This document shows, in pieces, positions 26,197 through 37,510 of a stretch of 64,000 bases of DNA (positions are counted from its first letter, which is position 1; each line of letters begins with the position of its first letter). Under the pieces are notes generated by a model. That model was not told the DNA's origin and made no database searches. It worked only from the letters and a program-made list of their open reading frames with translations. The stretch comes from Bryum argenteum (lineage: Eukaryota > Streptophyta > Bryopsida > Bryales > Bryaceae), in NCBI GenBank assembly GCA_037043015.1, contig CM073328.1:12435495-12499494 (forward strand), in the 5' to 3' direction. A program made the translations under genes and the position numbers.

Positions 26197-26200
26197 TTAA

Positions 26201-26724
26201 CCCCTAAAGGTCCAAGAAAGCGGAATTCGCTTTTTGGAATTTCCGGAGGGAGAAAATTCAGCCAACTTTGACCATTATAATCTCAAAATTGGAAAAAAAT
26301 TAACGGTCCAAATTTGACATTCGAGAAGAGGATCAAGTTAACCCCTAAACGACCACGGCCACCGATTCGACGTTTACGGTCAAGGCAAAAAAAATTTACA
26401 GTCAACTTCAAACGTTATTATCTCACATCTAGTGATGATCCAACGGTTGAAAATTTTCACACTACTACCAATGGTAGTTTTCTTCAAGATCCTACGGTTG
26501 AAATTATCAAAAATTTCCAAAAATATTGGACGTACCCCCATTAGTACATAGTGGTCTATGTTGGGATTTCAAGCTTCCAAAACATCGTGGTTCTTTAGGG
26601 GTTAAAGTCAAGATCCTACGGTTGGATCTTCTAATCAATGCTTATATTGAGTTTCTTTGCACCTGAAGTAGAAGAAGGTTCTTTTTGATAATTTAAACAA
26701 TTTTGTATCAAGGAACTTTAGGGG
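26201..26724. mobile_element. TTAA-group C element, 260 bp net, interrupted by another
   Basis: The left end CCCCTAAAGGTCC and right end GGAACTTTAGGGG form a 12/13 inverted repeat with TTAA outside each (26197-26200, 26725-26728). Removing the inner element (26342-26601) and one TTAA leaves exactly 260 bp, the same length as 4512-4771, whose interior aligns across the junction (AAGAT-CCT-ACGGTTGGATC versus GAGAT-CTT-ATGGTTGAATC). A palindrome AAAGCGAATTCCGCTTT-like motif follows the left end. Confidence 0.8.
26342..26601. mobile_element. TTAA-group C element, 260 bp, inserted in 26201-26724
   Basis: The left end CCCCTAAACGACCACGG and the inverted right end (CGTGGTTCTTTAGGGG) match at most positions. 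TTAA at 26338-26341 and 26602-26605 is the duplicated target inside the host element. The group C copy at 4512-4771 is uninterrupted at the matching point. Confidence 0.8.
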
Positions 26725-26728
26725 TTAA

Positions 26729-28011
26729 CTACTTCAACTAGGCTGCCCGAAAGTGCAAAAACCTGTTTCGGGCTTCAAGGAAAGTTAGGGGATAATACAC
26801 TAGCCTCTACCAGATTTTGGCAGTAAGTAAGTAATGATTTCAAAAAACAAAAATCTTTGTATTTTCAACCAAATAATAACCGAAATCTTTCAAAATCACA
26901 TGAGATTAATTTCTTTCATTTCTTGAAGCTTTATGTACTCTATACTTTTTGAAACTTTTAGATATAAAAAGCAAACATTGATAACCACTAAAAACACGGC
27001 GATGTAATCGATATGTGAAAAATAATAATGAAATTAAACTCAAGAAAAGCCAAATCTTGTAGAGGTTACGGTACATTGTAATCTTGCAATCTATAAAGCC
27101 TCTTGACTCAAAATTCAACCCACATGATGTACAATATGTCTAGTACAACAAGATAGTACGATTGAGATTTGAATAACTAAGTACCTTTGTTTCCAATTAT
27201 AACACTTTCACAAACTTAAGTAATGTAAAAACTTATGTTACTCTAAATGTACATTACGCCATAAATAATATGTTCACTGTGAGAATATGAATAATGTGCT
27301 TACCCTTCCCATTTCAACACTATTTGTCAATTCATGGGTAGTTAGTGTTGGCGGTTGCATGTGTTGCCATCCTAAACCTTAACCCTCCCCTCAAGTTTCA
27401 ATTCCTTCCTCACACTACACATCCATACCTCAAAATATCACAATGTCAAAATGTTACTATTCTTCACAAATAGTGTGAGAAATTACAGTTAATGCTTTTT
27501 ACACAAACAAGTTTTTTATTATATTTAGAGTGATGCTCGAAATTACTGTGAGACACACTAAATACACTATTTAGTGTGCCGTTTTCATAGAACCTGAACC
27601 TTGTACTGAACGAATCTTTCGTACTTCCTGCGTACTTGTCAACTGTACTCAATAATCAGAACACTACAATTTCAGTGTCCTGAATGGAATGACTTTTTCT
27701 TTTCTTTGATTCCAGTGTGAATGGGAGTATGAATGGTCCACGCTCCGAAAGTCCGCACCCACCAGTCAATAATGACTCTCGTCTGCCATGCCACCATCCA
27801 GTCCTCCAGGAAAAATGGCCGGAAAGTATATACGAAATTCTTACAAGCAGTGTCAATGCACCCGAAACTCTTGGCAGTTTCGAGGAGCATATAAGATTGC
27901 AGTGTGGGGGATTGTAGGATAGTACTGGAGATCGAGAGTATCAATTGGGTTGAATATTGAGCCTGACTGAGGTTTTTAGAAGGAAAGAGATCGATCGGTG
28001 TTTTTGGAGCT
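26729..28011 (+). promoter_or_regulatory. Intergenic and 5' flank of the AIM24-family gene
   Basis: An inverted element remnant (GCCCGAAAGTG...TTTCGGGC then GTTAGGGG) lies at about 26740-26795. Beyond it the DNA is AT-rich and non-coding until about 27700. The last ~120 bp before the ATG at 28012 should be 5' untranslated leader. I cannot place a TATA box with confidence. Confidence 0.35.
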
Positions 28012-29916
28012 ATGGCGACGAGCTTGCAGCAGTTTCTGGCGGAGACGAGAGACCAGCAGCAAAGCAAAGGCGCTGCCTTTGAAGTGGAGAAGAGCTGCTT
28101 CTTGCAAGTCAATCTCGGTACCCCCGGCGCCACTGGCGCTGTTTTGAACCAGGTAGTTACTTTATTCTCCGTCGGACTAGATGTCACCCTTGTTCTATGC
28201 TCTTGTTATGTTATGGTTGTGACCATCGGTTCTACGAGCTTCTCTGCAGTATTCATTTGTTCAGCTTTGATCGTATTTTGAAGCTTAAAACCTCAGGTTG
28301 TTTGAAGCTTTTAATGCCTGTTCAAGCAGGGCAAATAAAAGTGTAGAAACGACTGTAATCTGACGTTGAAGGGTTAAACTGGTGATATTTCATGCATCGT
28401 TAGGGCATGGAGTTGTGTGGTTACATGAGATTCGTTCTGTTTTTCTCTACCAAAACTTAGTCATTCACTTTTAGTAGTTTTCCTTACTCTGCTTTTAAAA
28501 CCCACCGTATTTCCTTCCTTCTAGTGCTCAATTTTTAACTAAACTCCACAAATCTAAGATTTCAACATTCTGTGACGGGGAGCTTCAGATTCCTCTAGAG
28601 ACATCTCTATACGAATCTGCCATGTGATGGTCTCTATTTCGATTTTGTGCTCAAACCATATGTTCTTGAATGCTGCCTATCAGCATCATAACTGGAGATA
28701 TTTCGCAAAGGGACAAAGATCTTGATTGATTTTAAATGAATGGAAGGAACAATGGTGGATTTTATAAGAAAAAGTTTGCGAGGATCATTTAGATCATAAG
28801 GCACTAGTGGGTGTGTGCAGGTATGGATAAAGACAGGCTCAATGGTAGCCTACCAAGGCGACATAAAGTTCGAGCGTGAGGGAATGATGGACCACGGATT
28901 CAGCAACATGCTCAAGAAGTCCTTCACAGGCAATTCCTTCTCACAAAATCCATTTCAATACTTTCAATGCTTGCAACTACCTGAAAATCAAACCTTCCAA
29001 ACTTTCCTTTTTAGTCTTACGAACAGTTCGATGCTCACTATAACTGTAACCCATGATCATTCATCGATGCAGGTGAAGGCGCAACTCTGACTAAAGCCAG
29101 CACGAAAGGACGAGCCCAGCTCTACCTCGCCGACCAAAGCAAGCGCGTGACCGTCCTCTTCCTGCAGGGAGAGTCGATCGTAGTGAACGGCGATGACCTC
29201 CTCGCATTCGAGCCTTCTGTCACCCACAAGATCACCATGATGAAGAAGCTGTCGTCCATTGTGTCTGGCGGGTTGTATAATGTGACTTTGCAGGGGAAAG
29301 GGTTTGTGGCTATTCTTAGCCATGGACAGCCTCTGACTCTCATGGTTGCTCCCGGGTATCCGCCTGTTTACACTGACCCGCAAGCTACCGTTGCTTGGAG
29401 TGGTGATCTCACCCCAGATTTCAAGTCAGTGCTCGCTCACCCCTTGGCACAATCAATTCTTATTATGCTAACAATTCAATAGCAGGCGTAGAGCAGCTTG
29501 AAGATTTTTGTTCGAACTGTTTGGATTCTGTCCGAGAGAGTCCAGAAGGATGGTTAAACTTTAACGATTAGTCCAGAAGTAACACATCAGGGCTGAATTC
29601 CCCAATGAATGTATGAGAATGTACAAGTACTCAGATCCCTGGTGTTGATATTGATTCTAAGCAAAAATCTAAAACCTGCACTAGTCTAGATTTTCTTGAA
29701 TGAGTCCAGGTTTAGTTCACTATGACGTTTATTTGCTAGAATTGGGTTTCTGATGACTAAGTTGAGGTGTGGTTTTTCAGGTCTGATGTGGGATTGAAGA
29801 CATTGCTGGGGCGTAGCAGCGGCGAGACATTCCAGATGAAATTCGATGGCTCTCGAGGACAGGGATTTGTTGTCGTGCAGCCCCATGAAGAGATTCCACC
29901 CCCGGCTACCGTCTGA
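28012..29916 (+). CDS. AIM24-family protein (TRAP-like beta fold)
   Basis: Four exons: 28012-28152, 28821-28929, 29073-29424 and 29781-29916, joining in frame to 245 residues. The protein follows the AIM24 family along its length: [20 protein letters not shown], then [61 protein letters not shown], and a glycine-rich C-terminus ending near [13 protein letters not shown]. In yeast AIM24 is mitochondrial and affects MICOS integrity; plant homologues are mostly uncharacterised, and no clear targeting peptide is seen at this N-terminus. Intron 2 needs a GC donor (ACAG|GCAATT), because the family's TGEG motif fixes the join to GTGAAGG at 29073. The other introns are GT-AG. The length is usual for plant members. 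Confidence 0.92.
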
Positions 29917-31528
29917 TCTGTCTGGTTTAAGTTTCAGTTCCGTTTCTAGCGTTTTTGTACAGAGAATTGTTGTTAGTAGATTCCGAAGCTGTCGGAGAGA
30001 ATCGATTTGCTATGGACTTGCAGTTTGGGAACTGTGAAAATGACTTTTGCTTTGGTGTGATTCTTCGTCTCCAATGCAAAATATTGCGAAGTTTTGGATG
30101 CAATTTTGGGGAGGTATGGGGTAATGAGAAACACTTCTTCGGGGAATATTGAAGGTTTGAATACTCATGGTTTTTGGGCAAGTTTTGAGGAAGAATGTAT
30201 CACACTTTTGGACAGTTTTGACTCTACTTGAATGTGTTCGAGCATCTACTGCTCCTTTTCTTTTCTTTTTTTTCTTTTTTTTCTTTTTTAACTCGGAATT
30301 CAAATTTTAAGTTTCACCAAATTTGGAGAATTTATGTTTTCCAGATTTTTGTTGATTGTACATGTGAAGAGAAAAAGAAGACATGTTTTGACCGTTTGGA
30401 TTCTCCTTTTTTTAGTATCAAGAATCGGCATTTGTGTTTGAGAATCAAGCTTTCACCTAGGTCTCTTACACCCTCCGAGGTTAAAAATGAGGGGAATAAT
30501 CATACAAGGGAATGCATGTATAAAATAATTTCTAGATAGGGGTAAAATGACAATAATTTAAAACTTTGCTAAAATGGGAAGGAAAAGTGACCCATTGTTG
30601 CTTCAAAACGTTAAAAAAAAATGGAGATGTTTCATTAGCTTCAATCCGATTACCAAGGATGCCAAACTGAGGCTTTTTGGTGCACCGAGTTCCCCTCTTT
30701 GCAAATATTTTGTAAATATTTTGTGATAATTTTTTGTTATAGAAATAGGCATATTCTTCCAGTAGGTTCCTTCATGAGGGGAATTCTCATATAGGGGAAT
30801 AATTTGGTGAATAGGGGAAGGATGGATAAAACATTGACCTTGGGGTTTGCAAAGAACGCATGAAGACCATCTTGAAATGGTATGCCATATTTAACTAAAT
30901 CTAGACTTATTCAGGGATTAATGGTATGTCATATTTAACTAAATCTAGACTCATTCAGGGATTCTAGACTGGAATAAACTTTGAACTACTCAATTTTGTG
31001 AAATAATTTTGGATTATATTGATTTTTTATTTTTTTTCCATGAGATCCAAGTATTTTTAGATTCTTGTCATATCCCCAAATCACATTTTGGTATTCTCAA
31101 AGTGTCTCCGCACATGGCCAACGGGGATCCCCGATCGATCGGGAACTTTTCGACTTCCCCCAGTCCAGAACTAGTTAAATAAGTCATCGGTGTTGTCATT
31201 CAATAAATGAATAAATGTACATGGTGCTCTTCCATTGGAATGAAATCATATTCTTGGATGCTTCTCTTTGCGATTCTAAACTCTGTAGATTGTTAAGCAG
31301 CTGTTTCGACTTACCACTCACCGATCTTGCTCAACCAAAATTCTCATAGTTTACCAATGATCAAGATTGATTCACCAAGTGCAGGATAGTGAGATTGGAA
31401 ATACAGTTTGAGTCCAAGGAAGTTCATCATGCATGCTACCTTATTGATTTTTCTTTGAGCCGGCAGAGCAGGGTCGAGGGGGTGATTCTTCCCGTATCTC
31501 AGCGATCCTTCCCGTATCTGGCATTACT
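29917..31528. other. 3' flank of AIM24 gene and AT-rich intergenic DNA
   Basis: The first ~300 bp is probably 3' untranslated. A pyrimidine tract of repeated CTTTTTT lies at about 30249-30290. No further gene is seen. Confidence 0.4.
30877..30963. repeat. 44-bp direct tandem duplication
   Basis: Two adjacent copies of a unit starting ATGGTATG(C/T)CATATTTAAC differ at only a few bases. Simple recent duplication in non-coding DNA. Confidence 0.85.
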
Positions 31529-31532
31529 TTAA

Positions 31533-32864
31533 CCCTTAACCCCTAAACGTCCTTGGGGTATTTTTAGCCAAAAACTCATTTTCAAAAAAAGTGATATAGA
31601 TGAAAATAAAGATAAGCTATTCAGATCTGAACCGTACAAACTTGTAGTAGACTTGTAGTAGATCATGTAGACCAAAACTTGACTCATGGGACCTCATAGA
31701 TTGCGAGATCATAACATATTAGTGCGCAAAACAGGATACAAAATATCATCATTTCCACTTTGAAGTGAAAATACTACCAACATGAAATTTGCAATCAAAA
31801 AATCAGCAACTAGAAAGTTGTTCATCTTCATCTCAAAGTCACTCTTGTACCAAAAAAATTCATCAAAACAAAATCTTGGCTCAAATAGTAGCCTTGTAGT
31901 TGTGAAAACTGCCAAAAATTTTACAAAGGAAAAATAGTCCAAAACTAGACCCCTCGCACTCAAATTCATGCCTTTTCTTCAATATATCCTCGATTGGGTC
32001 AAGATATCTACCACTAAAAATAGACTATAATTGGAATCCATCCCAAAAATAAAAAGTCAAAATCTAACGGTGGATAAAGGAGATCTAGCTCTTCAAAAAT
32101 CATCCATTTTTTCACTTTTTCATCGTAAAAACATCATTGCAAAGCCAATACCAAAGTTATTTAGATCAAAAAACTTCCAACTACAAAGTTGTTGGGATGC
32201 ATCTAAATATCAAAACTATGAAAAAAAAATCATGAAAAACTATTTTAGATTTCACATAATTGGCATGCAATGGTAAAACATGCCAAATGTTTGAAATCCC
32301 AAAAACAAAAGCTGCCTTCACCAAAATCCATGCCATTTATTCATACTTTATTTTATGAATCTGAAATTTCTACCACATAAACTAGACTTGATTTGTGACC
32401 TAACCCAAGTGATTTCGTCAAAAACGGAGTTTGGATGAAGAAGTTATGGCTCTTCAAAGTTTCTGCCCTTCATCCAAAATGTCGTTTTTCGACACTAGGG
32501 ACGTTTAGGGGTTAAACGCCCAAGCAAGCCCGAAGGACTTCTTTCCAACAGCTCTCTAGCTTTCACTGTACTCAACTATTCACTTGTATTTTGATGTCAA
32601 GCAAGTCACCTTCTTATGATACATTCAAAATGTAGAGTTTTACGATTCCAATCACAATTTGTATGAGTGGTTTTGTGCTTTGAAAGGATTGTGGTAGGTA
32701 GGTTGGGGTTATACATAACCTTCTCGGAGGTTGCAAGCTCATCATTGATTGGTTCATTCATGATGCCCAAGTTCAAGAAGTGCACTATTCATGACGCCCA
32801 AGCCCAAAAGATGTTGTGATCCAATTTTGGACTGCCCTATTGAGACCCCATGGGCGTTTAAAGG
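31533..32864. mobile_element. TTAA-group B element (~356 bp net), split by a group A element
   Basis: TTAA flanks lie at 31529-31532 and 32865-32868. The left end is CCC-TTAA-ACGCCC once the 972-bp insert at 31540-32511 is removed; the right end is GGGCGTTTAAAGG. The joined element aligns along its length with 34077-34438, including GTAGGTAGGTTGGG and CATCATTGATTGGTTC. Non-coding. Confidence 0.8.
31540..32511. mobile_element. TTAA-group A element, 972 bp, with perfect 13-bp TIR
   Basis: The left end CCCCTAAACGTCC and right end GGACGTTTAGGGG are exact inverses. TTAA lies immediately outside at 31536-31539 and 32512-32515, inside the host group B element. A small hairpin, TGTCG-TTTTT-CGACA, lies just inside the right end. 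The interior has no coding frame. It is the best-preserved member of its group here and likely one of the youngest. Confidence 0.88.
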
Positions 32865-32868
32865 TTAA

Positions 32869-33384
<516 letters not shown>

Positions 33385-33389
33385 AGCCA

Positions 33390-34540
33390 GTGTGGCCCTG
33401 GCATCAGAGCATGCTTAGCCCGCATTGTGGGTCGAAGAGTGGAGCCTTGTTTGGACTGTAAGGAACCCTAGCCTACAAACTATCCTTGTAACCCGGTCAA
33501 GAGGGTTGAGGTATCCTAAATTCTAGGACACCATAACTCCAAGTTATCATGTGCTTTCATTTACATTTTAGTGTCCTCGTTATCTAATGGAAGAGTGCCA
33601 CATGGTATAGACTTTATTGGCACAAAATAATTTTTATTATAACCGGCTTGTCAGCAAATGTGATTGGTGAGCGGCTTTTTCCTCTGCCCTGTGTGGTGGC
33701 CTCGGGTAGGGTTGCAACGCCCGGCCGAGCGGGTCCTGCAAGCTTTTTATGCAGCCTAGCGGCTTGGCCTTAGAGCATGCCTAGCCCTGAGCGTCCAGGC
33801 GGGCCGCTGGGCTGCGGGAAAACCTTGGAGGTGCAGCTCCGACGGGCCTAGCAGCCCTAGCCCAAGCCAGTACATAGGCCACATGAAAAGGTCTTCCACC
33901 AATCACATTTGATGACAAGCAGATTAAAATAGAAATTATCTCTTGCCACTGAAATCTCTGCCATGTGTCACTCATTCATTGGTTAACACTTAACAGGGAC
34001 GCTAAAATGTGAACAAAGACACGGGATAACTTGGAGTTTTGGTGCTTTAGAATTTAGAAGACCTCAACCCTCTTAACCCTTAAAGGCGCTTGTCAACTCC
34101 TCGGGCTGTTTTCCAACAGAATCTTGCCTGCAGCTCTTTTGAATCTCAATTTTTCACTTATTTTTTTATATCATTCTGGTCACCTTTTTGTGATGCATCT
34201 ACAAAGTGAAATCTTACAATTCAAATCTCAATTTGTATGAGTGATTTGTGCTTTGAAAGGATTGTGGTAGGTAGGTTGGGATTGCACAAAACCTTGTAGG
34301 AGGTTGCAAACTCATCATTGATTGGTTCATTCATGCTGCCCAACTTCGAAAAGTGCACTATTCATGTTGCCCAAGTCCAAAAGTTGCTGAGATCCAATTT
34401 CACGCTACCCATTGAGGAGTGAAAGGACCTTTAAGGGTTAACCAGGTTACAGGGATGGTCTGTGGGCTGGGGCTCCTCACACACTAAATGTGGCTCCACT
34501 CTCCGGCCCATAGTGCGGGCTGGGCATGCTTTAAGCACAG
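33390..34540. mobile_element. Foldback element with ~300-bp inverted arms, interrupted
   Basis: The left arm (about 33395-33690) pairs with the right arm (about 33885-34540) once the group B insert at 34077-34438 is removed. Matching blocks include AGAGTGGAGCC, ATCC(T/C)TGTAACC, AAGAGGGTTGAGG and AAATGTGATTGGTG. Many arm differences are C/T or G/A transitions, as expected for decayed methylated DNA. The GC-rich centre carries no gene. I see no clear target duplication. Confidence 0.65.
34077..34438. mobile_element. TTAA-group B element, 362 bp
   Basis: Flanked by TTAA at 34073-34076 and 34439-34442; the ends CCCTTAAAGG and CCTTTAAGGG are perfect inverses. It sits in the right arm of the foldback; the left arm has the uninterrupted site (GGTCAAGAGGG near 33496). 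Confidence 0.85.
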
Positions 34541-34801
34541 GGCTAGGCATGCTCTCACATTCCAAACCGGGCTTCACGCTCCGACATACAGAGCGGGGTG
34601 GGCATGCTCTCAGGTCAGTTCATCCCGCCATATCTGGGTGGATTCATCCACGCTCCGGCCTACAGAGCGGGGTGGGCGCTAGTCGCGAGGCAGTGAGGCT
34701 GGGGCGCTACAGTAGTCGCGAGGCAGTGAGGCTGGAACGCTACAGTAGTCGCGAGGCAATGAAGCTGGGGCGCTAGTCGCGAGGCAGTGAGGCTGGGGCG
34801 T
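34495..34801. repeat. GC-rich minisatellite, ~33-bp and ~70-bp irregular units
   Basis: From 34681 the unit AGTCGCGAGGCAGTGAGGCT is repeated four times at spacings of 33, 33 and 28 bp. The preceding part repeats GAGCGGGGTGGGC and GGGCATGCT phrases. Open frames on both strands follow the repeat and are not genes. Confidence 0.75.
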
Positions 34802-34939
34802 TAAGGTGGAATCATCGGTGAGTGTAGGAGGGCGGAACAGGTCGGACCTACCACAAGCATCCACGCTTCCACAGTCTAGCCTGTTACGAGCCTGCATGCA
34901 AGGAAGGATGTTGCTTGCCCTTTTCCACGAAAAAGCTGG

Positions 34940-35500
34940 TTCAATTATAAAAAGCCCCTCGCAGCCTCAAGCATTGTCAAAGCTTTGACTACATAAGCTG
35001 GGGCCAACGCCCAAAGCCACCACAACCCTCCCGGCCTGCACACACACCGCCCTGCTTTCTCTCCATCCCTGGTCCATGCCTGTTCATCGCTACAGACCTT
35101 CAGGACTGCACCTAAGTATATTGATAATTTCTCACCACCAGTGTCTGGGCGATATTCAATCCGATCTCTGTTGCCGATGACCTTGTACTTTCCATTCTTG
35201 CAGCGTCACATGTGAGGCGTATTAAAGATGTCACATGAGCTGAATTAGCCTTTCACTAGAGTAATGTTGGCATTCGGGTCCACCCTTGCCATAGATTTCT
35301 TTCAGGTAGGCTACTGAAAGGTTCAGTTAAGGATCGTCGTACGTGTGTGAGTTTGAGATTTGTACGAAATTAGAGAAGTGTAGTACATGCCGACTTCTAT
35401 GTAGAGTTCATAGCTCTCGAGCACATTCTGAAGGATCATACACTGAGAGACATCCACGAATAAACCTGCGAGCGTACATTCCCGAAGCACTGTACGTATC
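34940..35500 (+). promoter_or_regulatory. Candidate promoter and leader
   Basis: A TATA-like TTATAAAAAG near 34946 is followed by a C-rich, G-poor stretch (about 34985-35110) resembling a plant 5' leader. It would drive transcription to the right, toward 35501. This rests on composition and motif only. Confidence 0.35.
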
Positions 35501-35725
35501 ATGGACTGGGACAATGCAGAAAATGGGCTCAATCGCCCTGCCGCCCCACAGGCAGCCCACTTCCCAGCTCCACAGGCAACACCCCTCGATGCTCCACAAG
35601 AGGAAGCTCCCTTCCAAGCTCCACCAGCTCCCGTGGAAATTAACTTCGGCGGCAACATCTGGCTGCCGAATCCGCTGCGTGAAGACCACCTCTTCATCAC
35701 CAGCTTACCAGTGCTTACTGAGTGA
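35501..35725 (+). CDS. Possible small proline/alanine-rich protein, 74 aa
   Basis: A frame from the ATG at 35501, with an in-frame stop upstream, encodes an acidic, Pro/Ala/Gln-rich N-terminal half (PAPQATPLDAPQEEAPFQAP) and a C-terminal half VEINFGGNIWLPNPLREDHL. It is unrecognised. Codon regularity and the putative promoter upstream are the only support. A longer overlapping plus-strand frame (35343-35981) has the composition of a shadow frame. Confidence 0.3.
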   Translation: MDWDNAENGLNRPAAPQAAHFPAPQATPLDAPQEEAPFQAPPAPVEINFGGNIWLPNPLREDHLFITSLPVLTE

Positions 35726-37510
35726 ACGTACTCTGCTGTTCGATCCGCTCTGTTCTGGAATCTTATTCTCGATGCTCACAATCCTGATTGAAACTTCACA
35801 TCTCTGGCCTCATTGTTTCGAATCTCGAGCTTGGCGTACTGCAGCAATGAACCAGAATGGATCGAGGGTGGAGTTGGAAAACAGGGCGGCACTTGCGCTC
35901 AGAGAAGCTACACGCTTTACTGAGCTCTTCGTCTCTTGCGTGGTGAAAAAAAGAAAAAGAAAAGAAAGTAAGGAAGAATAATATGGTATGCTGGACGATT
36001 CTTCGCAAAGTTGGTAGATATGCCATGCATGATGCACAGTGTATAGTATTCAGTACTTCTACTTGCTTCTTGTTTGATGTTTCAAGTTCGGTTTGTTCTT
36101 GCCTATGACCAGTGGTTATAGCCTTTGGAATACAGGGTTGAAGTTGGTACTCTATTCATATTGACGACTTTAGATCTTAAAAGTCTAGTATGCAGTTTGA
36201 GGTGGAAAGATGATTCTCTTGTAAATCTGAAGTAACATATATAGTTGTTCACTCGATCACTGTAGAAGCTAGCCAGCTTGATACGAATGTACAACCGAAG
36301 TTGGCAGATTGATGTTTCTCACATGTAACCCAGTTATAAGTTAAGTGACTATACTGTATCTGCTATTCTCACTAGATGATAATCAATTCTGTGTTCTTGA
36401 CATGGACCCACTAGGATAATGATGGAAAATGCTGTTTTACTTTCTGAGGTGTTTTTACCTTTTCCGTCACAAATCGAGCCATTTGAACAGTGAGTACAGT
36501 AACTTACTGGAGAGTACCGTAGAGTGGGTCGATCAGCGGCAGGATAAAAGGCGAGCATCCGACCGGGGGACGTGTCTCCTCACTACAGCTAAAACCGCTG
36601 CCGACCGATGGTCAGCGACGACACGTGACTCCCATAAGCCCGCCACCGTCGTCATCGCTCCTTGCTCGCTCGACATTGTGCTTTTCTTCTACAAATTCTC
36701 TTCTTCTTTGTTGCATAGAGAGTTTTGCCATTCCTAAGAGCAGACACATTCTTTGGAACGGTTGCGAACAAGCTATTCTGTGCGGAAAACTGCTCCTTAT
36801 AAACTGCCGAATAAGAACTTTCTGAAAGGAGCTCATCATTGTTGTAGAAGTTGCGGTCCGAGGTGGCTTCAAGTGAACGGCCCCTCGTTTTTTCCTGTGG
36901 ACGAATGCTTAAGTGCGAATCAGCTGTTTCGAAGAAGATTGCTCCTTCTTGTCTTGGAAATCGGTGAAGTGGACTTCCCTGTGTGCATTGTTACTGCACG
37001 CATTTCGTGTCTGTAATCGATTTTTCGGAGTTAAGCATTTCAGTGCTTCATGTTAGAGTAGTCGATTTGCATTTCTGTGGATATGGTGTATAGCTTCTTA
37101 CTTGGCGACTCTGCCATTGGTAGCAATTCTGTGAGAGTGGAGCTCGTCAATGTTGTAGGATTTGTTCACAAGCATCTATGCCAAAACGCTGCGACCATCA
37201 CAATGAAGTTTGTTTACGTTCATCCTTAGACAAATGTAGCCAAAAATATCTCTGCTTTCCTGTACTTCGTGTCATCGAGAAAATTCACATAAAATGTTTG
37301 TCTGAGCAATAGGGCTACAGCACACGAGTGGCAAATACGCAAATTTGACCACGGATCCGTCTGACAGCTATCATTTACGCCGTGCACCTATTCAAATGGG
37401 TGCACAAGCATGCAACGCAATGTCTATCCCACCTTCAAGTGGTATACGATAGTTCATATTAACATAACACACCGTCTACCTAGAGACTTTACACCGTTCA
37501 CCTCCTCACT
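35726..37510. other. Intergenic, no gene recognised
   Basis: Mixed composition with many short overlapping frames. A GC-richer block at about 36500-36680 with GGATAAAAGG could be a promoter, but no product is visible downstream. The right end abuts the 3' end of the RING ligase gene. Confidence 0.35.

Noticed and set aside
34679-34897. 72-codon minus-strand frame with repeated ASLPRDYCS
   Set aside because: Translation of the GC-rich minisatellite.
35343-35981. 212-codon plus-strand frame
   Set aside because: No domain, odd composition, and it overlaps a more protein-like short frame at 35501; likely chance.
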